From NCBI GenBank assembly GCA_018608545.1, contig JABAZI010000087.1, positions 1 through 43,307 of the forward strand: a stretch of 43,307 nucleotides of DNA, read 5' to 3'. Below, piece by piece: positions 24,333 through 32,568 of the stretch. Position 1 is the stretch's first letter. Each line of letters begins with the position of its first letter. Source of the DNA: Polaribacter sp. (GTDB lineage Bacteria; Bacteroidota; Bacteroidia; Flavobacteriales; Flavobacteriaceae). The notes beneath the pieces were generated by a model. That model worked only from the letters and a program-made list of their open reading frames with translations, did not search any database and was not told the origin of the DNA. The translations under genes and the position numbers were made by a program.

Positions 24333-25279
24333 TGCAGTAAATAGTTGAAGGTGACACGTCCATACTTGTGCCCATTAGAATATCTTAATTCTTTAGATTT
24401 ATTAGTATTGTAAATAAAAGCATATCCAAAATTTAAGCGGTTAATCGTAAAACGCAGTCCAATTTCAGTGTTGAAGACAAGTGGAACAATTTCTTTCGTT
24501 ACGGGGCTTTTTTTGTTTAGAAAACTTCCTTGCAAGGTTGCGTCAAAAAAAACATAAGAAATCATCGGTTTTATGTAGATGAAGGATTCAACCTCCCTAA
24601 AATAATTGTTTTGGTCATTATTTAAATTGGTATTGAAGGCAATGGTGTTTGTTAATTTTTGTAAGGGTTTTATACCAATTCTAGTATATACTCCAGAAGC
24701 CGTATTGGTGAAAATAGAACCAAAATTAAGATGATTAACCCAAGTGACATCTACATGGTTTTTTTTAGTTTTTAAAATGGTTTTTAAATAATTAAAACTA
24801 AAATTTAACGCAAGTGCATTTTTTATTTGATATTTCCAGCCAATAGCTTTTCTAAAATCATAAACATCGTGAATGAATTGCTGTATTTCTCTTGCAAAAG
24901 AATTTGGGCCTATTACGCCAATTTGTAATGAAGTATTTAATAGTTGGTTTTTTTTATAAACCCTGTCAATACCAAAGCTTCCATAAAAGTATCCTGCAAA
25001 AGGCCTGTCATGATCTATCACATTATTGATAGTAGATTTATAGGGAGTGAACATTTTATGGCCTAATTCCCATTTAAAAATACGTTTTTCTAAAGAGTTA
25101 CTTTTTCTTTTAGAAAGATATTTATATGCTAAAAAAAAACCACTTGAATAATACCTGTCTTGATATGAGGAAATAAATAAATCATTATCTGTTATAAAGC
25201 TTATTTCTCGAGAAAATTTTTCTTGAGATATTCCAGTGGTAGAAATAAGCAATATCAGAATTTGAATATTTTTTTTCAT
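24329..25279 (-). CDS. LpxR-like lipid A deacylase family protein (DUF2219)
   Basis: Predicted outer membrane enzyme of the LpxR family, which removes the 3'-acyloxyacyl chain from lipid A. The 316-residue product has a signal peptide (about 1-18) and a barrel-type body. It preserves the family catalytic signature: DND in TDNDLF (31-33), YYSSGF with the conserved Ser, HDRPFAG (90-96), and GPNSF followed by His137 in QQFIHD, aligning with the catalytic His of Salmonella LpxR. ATG 25279 is chosen over 25303 because it starts the signal peptide cleanly. Substrate specificity for this phylum's lipid A is inferred. Confidence 0.82.
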   Translation of the reverse strand: MKKNIQILILLISTTGISQEKFSREISFITDNDLFISSYQDRYYSSGFFLAYKYLSKRKSNSLEKRIFKWELGHKMFTPYKSTINNVIDHDRPFAGYFYGSFGIDRVYKKNQLLNTSLQIGVIGPNSFAREIQQFIHDVYDFRKAIGWKYQIKNALALNFSFNYLKTILKTKKNHVDVTWVNHLNFGSIFTNTASGVYTRIGIKPLQKLTNTIAFNTNLNNDQNNYFREVESFIYIKPMISYVFFDATLQGSFLNKKSPVTKEIVPLVFNTEIGLRFTINRLNFGYAFIYNTNKSKELRYSNGHKYGRVTFNYLLH

Positions 25280-25372
25280 GGCTAACAAATATAAAAAACA
25301 CATATTTAAAATGCTCTTTTTTTATGGATTTCTAAAAAAAAGTAGCTATTTTTAGAGCTAGTAAAAGAAAGA

Positions 25373-26230
25373 ATGAAGAATAAAGAAGGATTGAGTTCAG
25401 AGGATTTTGAAAGAGCAAAAAATAATGCTGAGTTACTGGCATTTATTGGAGATAAAAATAAGCATTATAAGAAGGTTGAAAAAACAATTGTATATAACAA
25501 CGAATTAAGATTACTTCAAATAGAGTTGGTTAAATTGCAACGATGGATATTGAAAAACAATAAACGGGTTGCTATTATTTTTGAAGGAAGGGATGCTGCT
25601 GGTAAAGGCGGAAATATTCGTAGGTTTATGGAGCATTTAAATCCCAGATCTAGTAGATTAGTAGCATTAAATAAACCTACAGAAACTCAAAAAGGGCAGT
25701 GGTATTTTCAACGATATATTAAAGAGTTACCCAATCCCGGGGAGATTGTTTTTTTTGATAGAAGTTGGTATAATAGAGCTGTTGTAGAACCTGTTATGGG
25801 GTTTTGTTCCGAGCATCAATACAAAGATTTTTTATTACAGGTTCCTGAGTTTGAGCATATGATGTATGAAGATGGAGTTGTCATTATAAAATTTTGGCTT
25901 TCAATCACAAAAGATGAACAATTAAAACGTTTTGAAGCAAGAAAAGAAAATCCGTTGAAACGTTGGAAATTTAGTCCTGTAGACAAACAAGGGCAAACTC
26001 TTTGGGATCGCTATACCCATTACAAAGAAAAAATGTTTTCCAAGACGCATACTTCATACAGTCCTTGGATGGTGATAAAAACAAATGAAAAAAAAGTAGC
26101 AAGATTAGAAGCAATCAGATATGTATTATCCCAATTTGATTATGAAGGAAAAGAGGCTGCAACTACAGTTTTAAATCCTGATCCAAATTATGTAATGCGA
26201 TACTATAGATCCAATACTCAAATCGATTAA
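25373..26230 (+). CDS. ppk2: Polyphosphate kinase 2 family protein, first of a tandem pair
   Basis: PPK2 enzymes transfer phosphate between polyphosphate and nucleotides. The 285-residue protein has Walker A EGRDAAGKGG (71-80), the lid-type KPTETQKGQWYFQRY and Walker B FFDRSWYNRA (127-136), and a C-terminal SPWMVIKTNEKK motif, all diagnostic of PPK2. Its single-domain length fits the class that converts ADP or GDP to the triphosphate, but nucleotide preference cannot be read securely. Only 4 bp separate it from a second PPK2 gene, so both are co-transcribed. Confidence 0.93.
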   Translation: MKNKEGLSSEDFERAKNNAELLAFIGDKNKHYKKVEKTIVYNNELRLLQIELVKLQRWILKNNKRVAIIFEGRDAAGKGGNIRRFMEHLNPRSSRLVALNKPTETQKGQWYFQRYIKELPNPGEIVFFDRSWYNRAVVEPVMGFCSEHQYKDFLLQVPEFEHMMYEDGVVIIKFWLSITKDEQLKRFEARKENPLKRWKFSPVDKQGQTLWDRYTHYKEKMFSKTHTSYSPWMVIKTNEKKVARLEAIRYVLSQFDYEGKEAATTVLNPDPNYVMRYYRSNTQID

Positions 26231-26234
26231 ACGT

Positions 26235-27017
26235 ATGATAGAAATAGCATCTAAAAATTTAAAAAAACTCAATTCTAAAATAGGACTATTATCTCTTTTA
26301 TCTAAAAAACCCTTGAATTTAGACAGGGCAATTAGATATGTAGATTATCAAAAAAAATTAAAAAAACTTCAAGTAGAACTCATTAGACTTCAAACTTGGG
26401 CAATTAATAAAGAAGAACGTATCATTGTTATTTTTGAAGGTAGGGACGCAGCGGGTAAAGGAGGAGCCATCAGAAGATTAACAGAGCGAATTAATCCACG
26501 TTACATGAGAATAGTAGCGCTGTCAAAACCATCAAAAGATCAACAATCTCAGTGGTATTTTCAGAGATATATAGAACAACTTCCAAAAGCTGGTGAAATT
26601 GTTTTTTTTGATAGAAGTTGGTACAATAGAGCGGTAATTGAACCCGTTAATGAATTTTGTACTCAAAAAGAATACGAGGTTTTCATGAATCAAGTAAATG
26701 ATTTCGAAAGAATGATTTTAGAATCTGGAATTCATTTGGTAAAAATCTACATGTCCATATCCAAAAAAGAACAGTCGAAACGTTTTGCAGATATAAAAAG
26801 TGATCCATTGAAGCAATGGAAAATGAACAAACTAGATGAAAAGGCACAAGATCTTTGGGAGGATTATACAGAATATAAAAATGCGATGTTTCAAAAAACA
26901 AATACAAAAATTTCTCCCTGGAAAATCATAAGAGCGAATAGAAAAACTGATGCTCGTGTCAACGTGATTAATCACATTTTAGATCGTATTCCTTATGATA
27001 AAAAATTAGAAATTTAA
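26235..27017 (+). CDS. ppk2: Polyphosphate kinase 2 family protein, second of a tandem pair
   Basis: The 260-residue paralogue of the upstream gene shares Walker A EGRDAAGKGG (68-77) and FFDRSWYNRA (124-133), but the residues after the P-loop differ (AIRRL against NIRRF) and the C terminus is shorter. Divergence is substantial, so the pair is an old duplication rather than a recent copy. Two co-expressed isoforms may have different nucleotide preferences or form hetero-oligomers; this is inference. Its stop codon interlocks with that of the convergent ArsC-like gene. Confidence 0.92.
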   Translation: MIEIASKNLKKLNSKIGLLSLLSKKPLNLDRAIRYVDYQKKLKKLQVELIRLQTWAINKEERIIVIFEGRDAAGKGGAIRRLTERINPRYMRIVALSKPSKDQQSQWYFQRYIEQLPKAGEIVFFDRSWYNRAVIEPVNEFCTQKEYEVFMNQVNDFERMILESGIHLVKIYMSISKKEQSKRFADIKSDPLKQWKMNKLDEKAQDLWEDYTEYKNAMFQKTNTKISPWKIIRANRKTDARVNVINHILDRIPYDKKLEI

Positions 27018-27646
27018 ACCAAGCTATCCTTTATTTTAGAGAAAATATAATAAATTTCTGCTGCGATTTGCTGATTTGTTTTTAGATAAGTTTCCTCTTG
27101 CAAACTTGTATCGTCGGAAGATTTTGGATCAACAAACGGTAAATGAAACCTCAGTGTAGCTTCCGGTATTAAAGGGCAGTTTGTATCTGCATTATTACAA
27201 GTTGTAATTGCTATAAAGGGTTTTTTATTTTCTTGATCATAAAATCTTTTTGAAAAACCTAGAATAGATTTAGAGGTTCCTTCAAAAGAAATGATATATC
27301 TAGGATTCTGATGAGATGAATTTTGTAAATCAAAAGTAAAGCCAACGCTTTGCAATGTCTTTACTGTATTTCGGAAAAATGCAGTAACCTCAGTTCCCCC
27401 AGAATAACTGTGAATATTTAAGTTAAAGTATGCTGCTGCATAAAAGCCCCATACCTGCCCTAATTGACTTCTCCTCGAATTGTGAGTGCAAATGAAATTT
27501 AAATTAACGATTCCATCTTTCGTGTATTCTTTGAACACTTCTTGTGATATTTTAAGTAATAATTTTTTTCTATCATCACTTAAAATGGTGTTTTTGTGTG
27601 CGTTTGTAAAGAAATTTTCAGTAGAAATAGCTGAAGTCATAATCAT
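27014..27646 (-). CDS. ArsC-like (thioredoxin-type) arsenate reductase / low-molecular-weight phosphatase family
   Basis: A 210-residue protein of the low-molecular-weight phosphatase fold. The P-loop CTHNSRRS gives Cys53 and Arg59 (CX5R). A second pair, Cys150 and Cys157 in CNNADTNCP, has the spacing and context of Cys82 and Cys89 of Staphylococcus aureus pI258 ArsC, the redox pair of thioredoxin-coupled arsenate reductase. A DP segment near residue 173 fits the general-acid aspartate. The N terminus is about 40 residues longer than that of pI258 ArsC. No arsR, arsB or acr3 flanks it, so arsenate detoxification is not assured; tyrosine phosphatase activity is an alternative. Confidence 0.78.
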   Translation of the reverse strand: MIMTSAISTENFFTNAHKNTILSDDRKKLLLKISQEVFKEYTKDGIVNLNFICTHNSRRSQLGQVWGFYAAAYFNLNIHSYSGGTEVTAFFRNTVKTLQSVGFTFDLQNSSHQNPRYIISFEGTSKSILGFSKRFYDQENKKPFIAITTCNNADTNCPLIPEATLRFHLPFVDPKSSDDTSLQEETYLKTNQQIAAEIYYIFSKIKDSLV

Positions 27647-27651
27647 CTTGT

Positions 27652-27659
27652 TATTTTTG
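27652..27659 (+). promoter_or_regulatory. Predicted -7 element of the Smr gene
   Basis: TATTTTTG fits TAnnTTTG, 42 bp before the Smr start. It nearly abuts the opposing arsC-like promoter, and no -33 box was found. Confidence 0.4.
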
Positions 27660-27662
27660 TAA

Positions 27663-27693
27663 CAAAGATAAGATGTTCATCTATTAAAACAAA
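27663..27693 (-). promoter_or_regulatory. Promoter of the ArsC-like gene
   Basis: On the minus strand TTTG (27693-27690), a 19-bp spacer and TATCTTTG (27670-27663) form a textbook Bacteroidota promoter, 16 bp before the start codon. Confidence 0.7.
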
Positions 27694-27701
27694 TTAATTT
27701 A

Positions 27702-28256
27702 ATGTTAACAAAGGGTTTTGAAATTGGAAATAAAGTAGCGGTTTTAGATGATGCTTTAAACGGTAGAGTCATCAATATTATAGGTGATGAAATTTTGGTT
27801 GAAACTACTGATGGAATGGTTTTTAAATTCAAGGCTCCAGAAATAGTAAAGATTGAAGTTGACCAACATGAGTTGTCAAAATTCACGGACATTAATAATC
27901 CTTTATTAAAAGATAAAATTGCTCAGGCAACTTCAACTAAAACAGCTTTTAAAAAACATAAAAATGAAGTAATTTTAGAGGTAGATTTACATATCAACAA
28001 GCTTACAAAATCCACAAAAAATATGGATAACTACGATATGCTGAATCTTCAATTGGATACCGCTAAAAATAAAATTGAATATGCTATTTCAAAAAAAATA
28101 TCCAAGATTGTTTTTATACATGGAGTAGGAGAAGGAGTTTTGAAATCTGAACTTCAAAGATTATTAAAAAAATATCCAATAAAATTTTATGATGCTTCGT
28201 ATAAAAAATATGGTTTAGGAGCAACTGAAGTTTATGTTTTTCAGAATTCTAATTAA
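27702..28256 (+). CDS. DUF2027-Smr domain protein
   Basis: A 184-residue protein that joins a DUF2027-like beta-rich N-terminal domain (about 1-55, GFEIGNKVAVLDDALNG) to a C-terminal Smr domain (about 90-180). The Smr part has the DLH triad (95-97), HGVGEGVL (140-147) and a GATEV strand, and lies in the family of stand-alone nucleic-acid-binding or nicking domains related to the MutS2 C terminus. No MutS ATPase core is present. Smr domains can act as endonucleases, including on mRNA in ribosome rescue, but which role applies here is unknown. It lies 15 bp before the cysteine desulfurase start. Confidence 0.82.
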   Translation: MLTKGFEIGNKVAVLDDALNGRVINIIGDEILVETTDGMVFKFKAPEIVKIEVDQHELSKFTDINNPLLKDKIAQATSTKTAFKKHKNEVILEVDLHINKLTKSTKNMDNYDMLNLQLDTAKNKIEYAISKKISKIVFIHGVGEGVLKSELQRLLKKYPIKFYDASYKKYGLGATEVYVFQNSN

Positions 28257-28271
28257 TTGTATTTTTGTTTT

Positions 28272-29414
28272 ATGAAAACGGTTTATTTAGATAACGCAGC
28301 AACAACACAAATTGACGATCAAGTGATAGAAGTCGTCCATTCTTCAATGAAGAATAACTATGGAAATCCTTCCTCAATTCATCAATATGGGAGAAAGGCA
28401 AAAACAGCGGTTGAGAGTGCTAGAAAAGAGATCGCAAAGCATTTACATGTTTCTTCGAGTGAAATTATTTTCACTGCAGGAGGAACCGAGGCTGATAATC
28501 TAATCATTCACAATGCTGTTTTTAATCTAGGAGTCAGAAGAATCGTAACTTCTAAAATAGAACATCATGCTGTTTTACATATGTGTACTCATCTAGAAAA
28601 CACAGATAAGGTAACTGTAGATTATGTAGATGTAGATGAATTTGGAGGTGTTAATTTAAGTCATTTAGAAGAATTGATTTCTATTTCAAACACCAAAACA
28701 TTGGTGAGTTTAATGCACATTAATAATGAAATTGGTACTATTTTAGAGGTCGAGAAAGTTTCTCAGATTTGCAAGCGTACCAACGCATTGTTTCATTCAG
28801 ATACAGTGCAAACGATTGGTCATTACCCTATTGATTTGCAAAAGACCTCAATTGATTTTTTAGTAGCGAGTGCTCATAAATTTCATGGACCTAAGGGAGT
28901 TGGTTTTGCGTATTTTAAAAAAGGATTTGGTATTTCACCAATGTTACACGGAGGTGATCAAGAAAAAGGAGCAAGATCTAGTACCGAAAATGTTCATTCT
29001 ATTCTAGGGATGGAAAAAGCATTAGAAGTTGCTCTCACCAATTTAGAAAAAGATACAGATCATATAAAAACCATTAAAAAATATTTTATAACTGAATTGA
29101 ATAAAATTTCAGAAGACATTCAATTTAACGGACATTCTTCTAATATGCACAAGAGTAGCTATGCGATTTTAAATGTGCGTTTTCCATTTAAAAATGACCT
29201 GCTTTTATTCAGTTTAGACATGGCAGGAATTGCTGTATCTGGAGGAAGTGCTTGTCAAAGTGGAAGTGCCAACGGATCACATGTATTGTCTGAAATTTTA
29301 AATACTTCAGATGCTGATAAAACCTCGATCAGATTTTCATTTTCTAAATACACTACAAAACAAGAAATTGATGTTGTATTAGAATATATAGAAAGCAATT
29401 TTAAGTCTGCATAG
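28272..29414 (+). CDS. Cysteine desulfurase (NifS/IscS family)
   Basis: PLP enzyme that takes sulfur from cysteine for Fe-S clusters or tRNA thiolation. The 380-residue protein starts MKTVYLDNAATT, has HGGTEADN-type binding (AGGTEADN, 69-76), the PLP lysine Lys203 in SAHKFHGPKG and the catalytic Cys328 in GGSACQSG with a short class I/II loop. An in-frame TTG at 28257 extends the ORF, but ATG 28272 restores the family start. No iscU or sufU follows, so it may be a housekeeping or tRNA-thiolation copy. Flavobacteria carry several such paralogues, hence no symbol. Confidence 0.93.
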   Translation: MKTVYLDNAATTQIDDQVIEVVHSSMKNNYGNPSSIHQYGRKAKTAVESARKEIAKHLHVSSSEIIFTAGGTEADNLIIHNAVFNLGVRRIVTSKIEHHAVLHMCTHLENTDKVTVDYVDVDEFGGVNLSHLEELISISNTKTLVSLMHINNEIGTILEVEKVSQICKRTNALFHSDTVQTIGHYPIDLQKTSIDFLVASAHKFHGPKGVGFAYFKKGFGISPMLHGGDQEKGARSSTENVHSILGMEKALEVALTNLEKDTDHIKTIKKYFITELNKISEDIQFNGHSSNMHKSSYAILNVRFPFKNDLLLFSLDMAGIAVSGGSACQSGSANGSHVLSEILNTSDADKTSIRFSFSKYTTKQEIDVVLEYIESNFKSA

Positions 29415-29439
29415 GTATATAGAAAGTGCGTCTTTCTCT

Positions 29440-30621
29440 CTAGCGTTGCTGTTTTTTACAAACGATGACAACGAGTTCCTCAGTAGTGAGTTTCGTGAAA
29501 AATAAATAAGAATCACCTCCTTCTTTAATTTTTGTTTCTTTTCGAATTTGATCAACAGTTTTCGGAAAATTTCTAATGGTAATATTTGCTTTGTTATTTT
29601 TTAGCAAATTTTTAATTTTCTTTTTTTGATAAAGCAACGTTTGTTCAATTTTGAAGACTCTTCCTGGGAACTTAATGAGTTGATTTGAAGTATATAGATG
29701 TGAATGTTCCTGAATTTTAAAAATATTTAATTGATTGCTAATTTGATGGAAGCCACCAGATTTTAAGATGGCTGAGTTTGGTTCATATAAATAGGTGAGG
29801 GGTTTAGAATATGTCGAAACTGCTTTTTCTTTGTATTTAAAATTAAACAACTGAAGCTCTTTTTTACTTCTATTGACTGTTGTAATTGTAATCGATTTGT
29901 GATAGTCCTTTTCTAACAAAAACAGCAATTCTTTTACCTCGTTATTGGTTGCTACAACATGAATTTCTTTTACAAATTTCAATTCATTAATAGCGCTTGT
30001 AATATCTAAAATAGGAGAATTTTTAATTAATATTTGACTGGTTTTTGTAAATAAAAAATCCATATTTTCAGGAACATTAGGAATGCAGTCTTGTAATAAA
30101 AAAACTTTTCCTTTTGTTTCATTTCTTCTTGAAGGATCTATGTATATAACATCAAATTTTTCTTTTGACTTTTTCAGGTATTCTATTCCATCACCCGAAA
30201 AAGTTTGAATATTTTTTATTTTTAGTTGTTCGTAATTGTGTTTTACCAGTGTCGATAAAACTTCATTTATTTCGCAATGAATGACTTTTTTAAATTGTTT
30301 CGAAAAATAAAAACAATCTACACCAAATCCTCCAGTAAGATCAATAATGGTCTCTCCTTCTATTAATTTAGATTTGTAGTTTGCAGTAATTTCTGAGGAG
30401 GTTTGTTCAATATTTATTTTTGGAGGATAGTAAATGTCTTTATTAGTAAACCAGGAAGGTATTTTGTGTTCAGATTTTAGTTTTGAAATAATTTGACTTG
30501 CTAATTCCTGAACAGAGACCTCTTCAAAAGGACTCCCTGTTAATATCAATTTTGTGATATCAGATTTTAAATGTTCAGCAATAAATTGCTGAACTTTTGG
30601 ATGTAATATTGCTTTATTCAA
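29440..30621 (-). CDS. PG_1098-type SAM-dependent methyltransferase
   Basis: A 393-residue protein of the Bacteroidota PG_1098 family: an N-terminal helical region, a Rossmann methyltransferase and a THUMP-like C-terminal part. The SAM loop DLTGGFGVDCFYFS lies near residue 98, the catalytic-type motif IDPSRRN near residue 167, and a C-terminal RNFPKTVDQIRKET fits the THUMP-like segment. RNA methylation is likely by analogy with THUMP enzymes, but the target is unknown. It lies 8 bp after the AI-2E transporter, so it is probably the last gene of that operon. Confidence 0.83.
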   Translation of the reverse strand: MNKAILHPKVQQFIAEHLKSDITKLILTGSPFEEVSVQELASQIISKLKSEHKIPSWFTNKDIYYPPKINIEQTSSEITANYKSKLIEGETIIDLTGGFGVDCFYFSKQFKKVIHCEINEVLSTLVKHNYEQLKIKNIQTFSGDGIEYLKKSKEKFDVIYIDPSRRNETKGKVFLLQDCIPNVPENMDFLFTKTSQILIKNSPILDITSAINELKFVKEIHVVATNNEVKELLFLLEKDYHKSITITTVNRSKKELQLFNFKYKEKAVSTYSKPLTYLYEPNSAILKSGGFHQISNQLNIFKIQEHSHLYTSNQLIKFPGRVFKIEQTLLYQKKKIKNLLKNNKANITIRNFPKTVDQIRKETKIKEGGDSYLFFTKLTTEELVVIVCKKQQR

Positions 30622-30629
30622 AAGTTTTA

Positions 30630-31712
30630 TTAAATATCTTTTGTGATTGATTTTACAATTTTATTATCCGCTAAAAATTCTTTTAAAATTACTTTTAATG
30701 CAGTATATAAAGGAACAGCTGTAATCATTCCGACCACCCCAAATAAAATTCCTCCGATAATAATAATTAAAAATATTTCTAAGGGATGCGATTTTGTTGT
30801 TTTCGAAAAAATAAGCGGCTGGCTCAAAAAATTATCAATGAATTGAGCAATAAAATACCAAAATAGGATCCATAGTGAAGTTGATACGATTTCTGATTGA
30901 AAATCTTGACCAATACTACCAGTCATCGATAAGACAAACATAATAACAGCTCCTATCATGGGTCCAATGTATGGGATTAGGTTCAATAATGCACACAAAA
31001 AAGCGATTACAATGGCATTATCTATTCCGAAAATCAATAAAATCAGGGTATATAAAATAAAGAGAATTGTTATTTGGAACAACAGTCCTATAAAATACTT
31101 TGACAACAAGTCGTTAATAGTTTCTAATGATTTTGAGAATCTTTTTTCTGTTCCATTCGGGATGATAGTCAAGAGTCCCTTGGCAAGCAATTGACTGTCT
31201 TTCATGAAAAAGAAAGAAATGAATAATACAGAAAATAGTCCAACACTCAGAGAGCCCAAAGCACCTAGAATAGCGTTTAATAAATTAGGGATTTCCTTAA
31301 ATTGAGTAATAAAATCTAAATTTTTTAATTCGCTTATAACATCAATTCCCTTTGATGAAAAATAAGTGGTTGTTTGATTGAAAATTTCTTGAATGTTTTT
31401 TTGAAGCTGATCAACCTCTAGCAAAGACAAACTCTTTCCTTGTTCTGTGACTAAAGGGACAAATAGTCCTATTAGACCTGCTAAAATACCTAACATTAGA
31501 AACATTGTAAAGATCACGGCGATTGTATTTGGAAACTTTAACTTTTTTCTTAAAAAAACAATGATAGGTCTTGCAACTAAAGATAAGATTCCAGCAATAA
31601 CAATATATATGATGACAGATCGAATAGCAAATAAGAAAGATCCTAAAAAGAGGATCCCTACAACAATTGTAAGTGCTTTAAGAATTCCGTTTGTGATTAT
31701 TTTTGAGTTCAT
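30630..31712 (-). CDS. AI-2E family transporter (PerM-like)
   Basis: An inner membrane protein of the AI-2E/PerM family. The 360-residue product has about eight hydrophobic segments with two helices at the N terminus (about 8-48), a soluble central region (about 85-150) and the family hallmark ALLNLIPYIGPMIGAVIMFV, followed by GGILFGVVGMITAVPLYTALKV. Some members act as Na+/H+ antiporters and others export the AI-2 signal; nothing here decides. It overlaps the upstream gene by 4 bp and is in an operon with it. Confidence 0.88.
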   Translation of the reverse strand: MNSKIITNGILKALTIVVGILFLGSFLFAIRSVIIYIVIAGILSLVARPIIVFLRKKLKFPNTIAVIFTMFLMLGILAGLIGLFVPLVTEQGKSLSLLEVDQLQKNIQEIFNQTTTYFSSKGIDVISELKNLDFITQFKEIPNLLNAILGALGSLSVGLFSVLFISFFFMKDSQLLAKGLLTIIPNGTEKRFSKSLETINDLLSKYFIGLLFQITILFILYTLILLIFGIDNAIVIAFLCALLNLIPYIGPMIGAVIMFVLSMTGSIGQDFQSEIVSTSLWILFWYFIAQFIDNFLSQPLIFSKTTKSHPLEIFLIIIIGGILFGVVGMITAVPLYTALKVILKEFLADNKIVKSITKDI

Positions 31713-32404
31713 AAGTTATATCCTTTTACGCTTCCCATGAGAATTTCCATTCCAAAAAGGGAAAGTATATGTTTTGTGGGTAATAGTATCCCTGAATCTG
31801 TTTTTTTCCAATCAGACCATGTGGCAGAGACCCCTCCAATAGGAATGATACTTGTCCACATTTTGTATGAAGTAGGAAAGAATTTTTCGTCTAAAATCCA
31901 TAGATAAGAATCTCCAGGCGTAGTTCCGCCAGAAGTATATGTGATAAGAAGCGCCTCTTTGTTTTTGTAATTAACAATTCGTCTCTCTGTACCTAGATCA
32001 AAAACTTTATAAGGAGCAACTAACCAAAAAGAATCATTATTAAAAAAATCTCTTGCTTGTTTGACGATTTCTATATTTTCTGTTTTTCTACCTCCAATAG
32101 AGACTTCTGATTTTTTTGACTGACTGGTGTGTAAAACGACTTTGTTATCTTTCCAAGAAACGGTAACAATGTTTTGTTTCTTATGCCATTTATAAAAATG
32201 TTTTCCTCTGAAACTCCATTCTAGTACTTCGGTGTTTTTGAAAGCATCATTATTTAATGCACTTAGCATTTTTAGAGCCAAATCATCAGCTTCCTTACCT
32301 CGTTTTCCCTTGGGTATGGGTTCATTAGTTATGACGAAATAGACACCAATAAATAGAAATAAAAGCACTGTAATACTTCCTAGTATTTTGAAAATGATTT
32401 TCAT
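31709..32404 (-). CDS. Membrane-anchored protein of unknown function
   Basis: A 231-residue protein with a single N-terminal signal anchor (about 1-26) and an extracytoplasmic domain rich in beta strands and tryptophan (WSFRGKHFYKWHKK, VSWKDNKVVL, SATWSDWKK). The strand order and a central SYLWILDEKFFP recall LolA/outer-membrane-lipoprotein-sorting folds, but I do not see a diagnostic motif and the resemblance is weak. It leads the operon with the AI-2E transporter (4-bp overlap) and the methyltransferase. I do not recognise the family by name. A partner role for the transporter is conjecture. Confidence 0.6.
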   Translation of the reverse strand: MKIIFKILGSITVLLFLFIGVYFVITNEPIPKGKRGKEADDLALKMLSALNNDAFKNTEVLEWSFRGKHFYKWHKKQNIVTVSWKDNKVVLHTSQSKKSEVSIGGRKTENIEIVKQARDFFNNDSFWLVAPYKVFDLGTERRIVNYKNKEALLITYTSGGTTPGDSYLWILDEKFFPTSYKMWTSIIPIGGVSATWSDWKKTDSGILLPTKHILSLFGMEILMGSVKGYNL

Positions 32405-32568
32405 GAAAAAATATTAATAAGCTAAAATATCATTTTTAACAAAAAGAAACGATAAGTTCGCTTTATAATTATTGATATTGTTTCTTTGAATGCCTGTTTT
32501 CGGGGTGTAATTTTATTGAAATTGAATTTTTTTGTAGAAGTTAATTTATTCTAGGTGATTTTAGTTGT

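Noticed and set aside
29421-29437. A short inverted repeat (AGAAAG with CTTTCT) between cysteine desulfurase and the methyltransferase
   Set aside because: The 6-bp stem is AT-rich and is not followed by a proper T run on either strand, so it is too weak to call a terminator.
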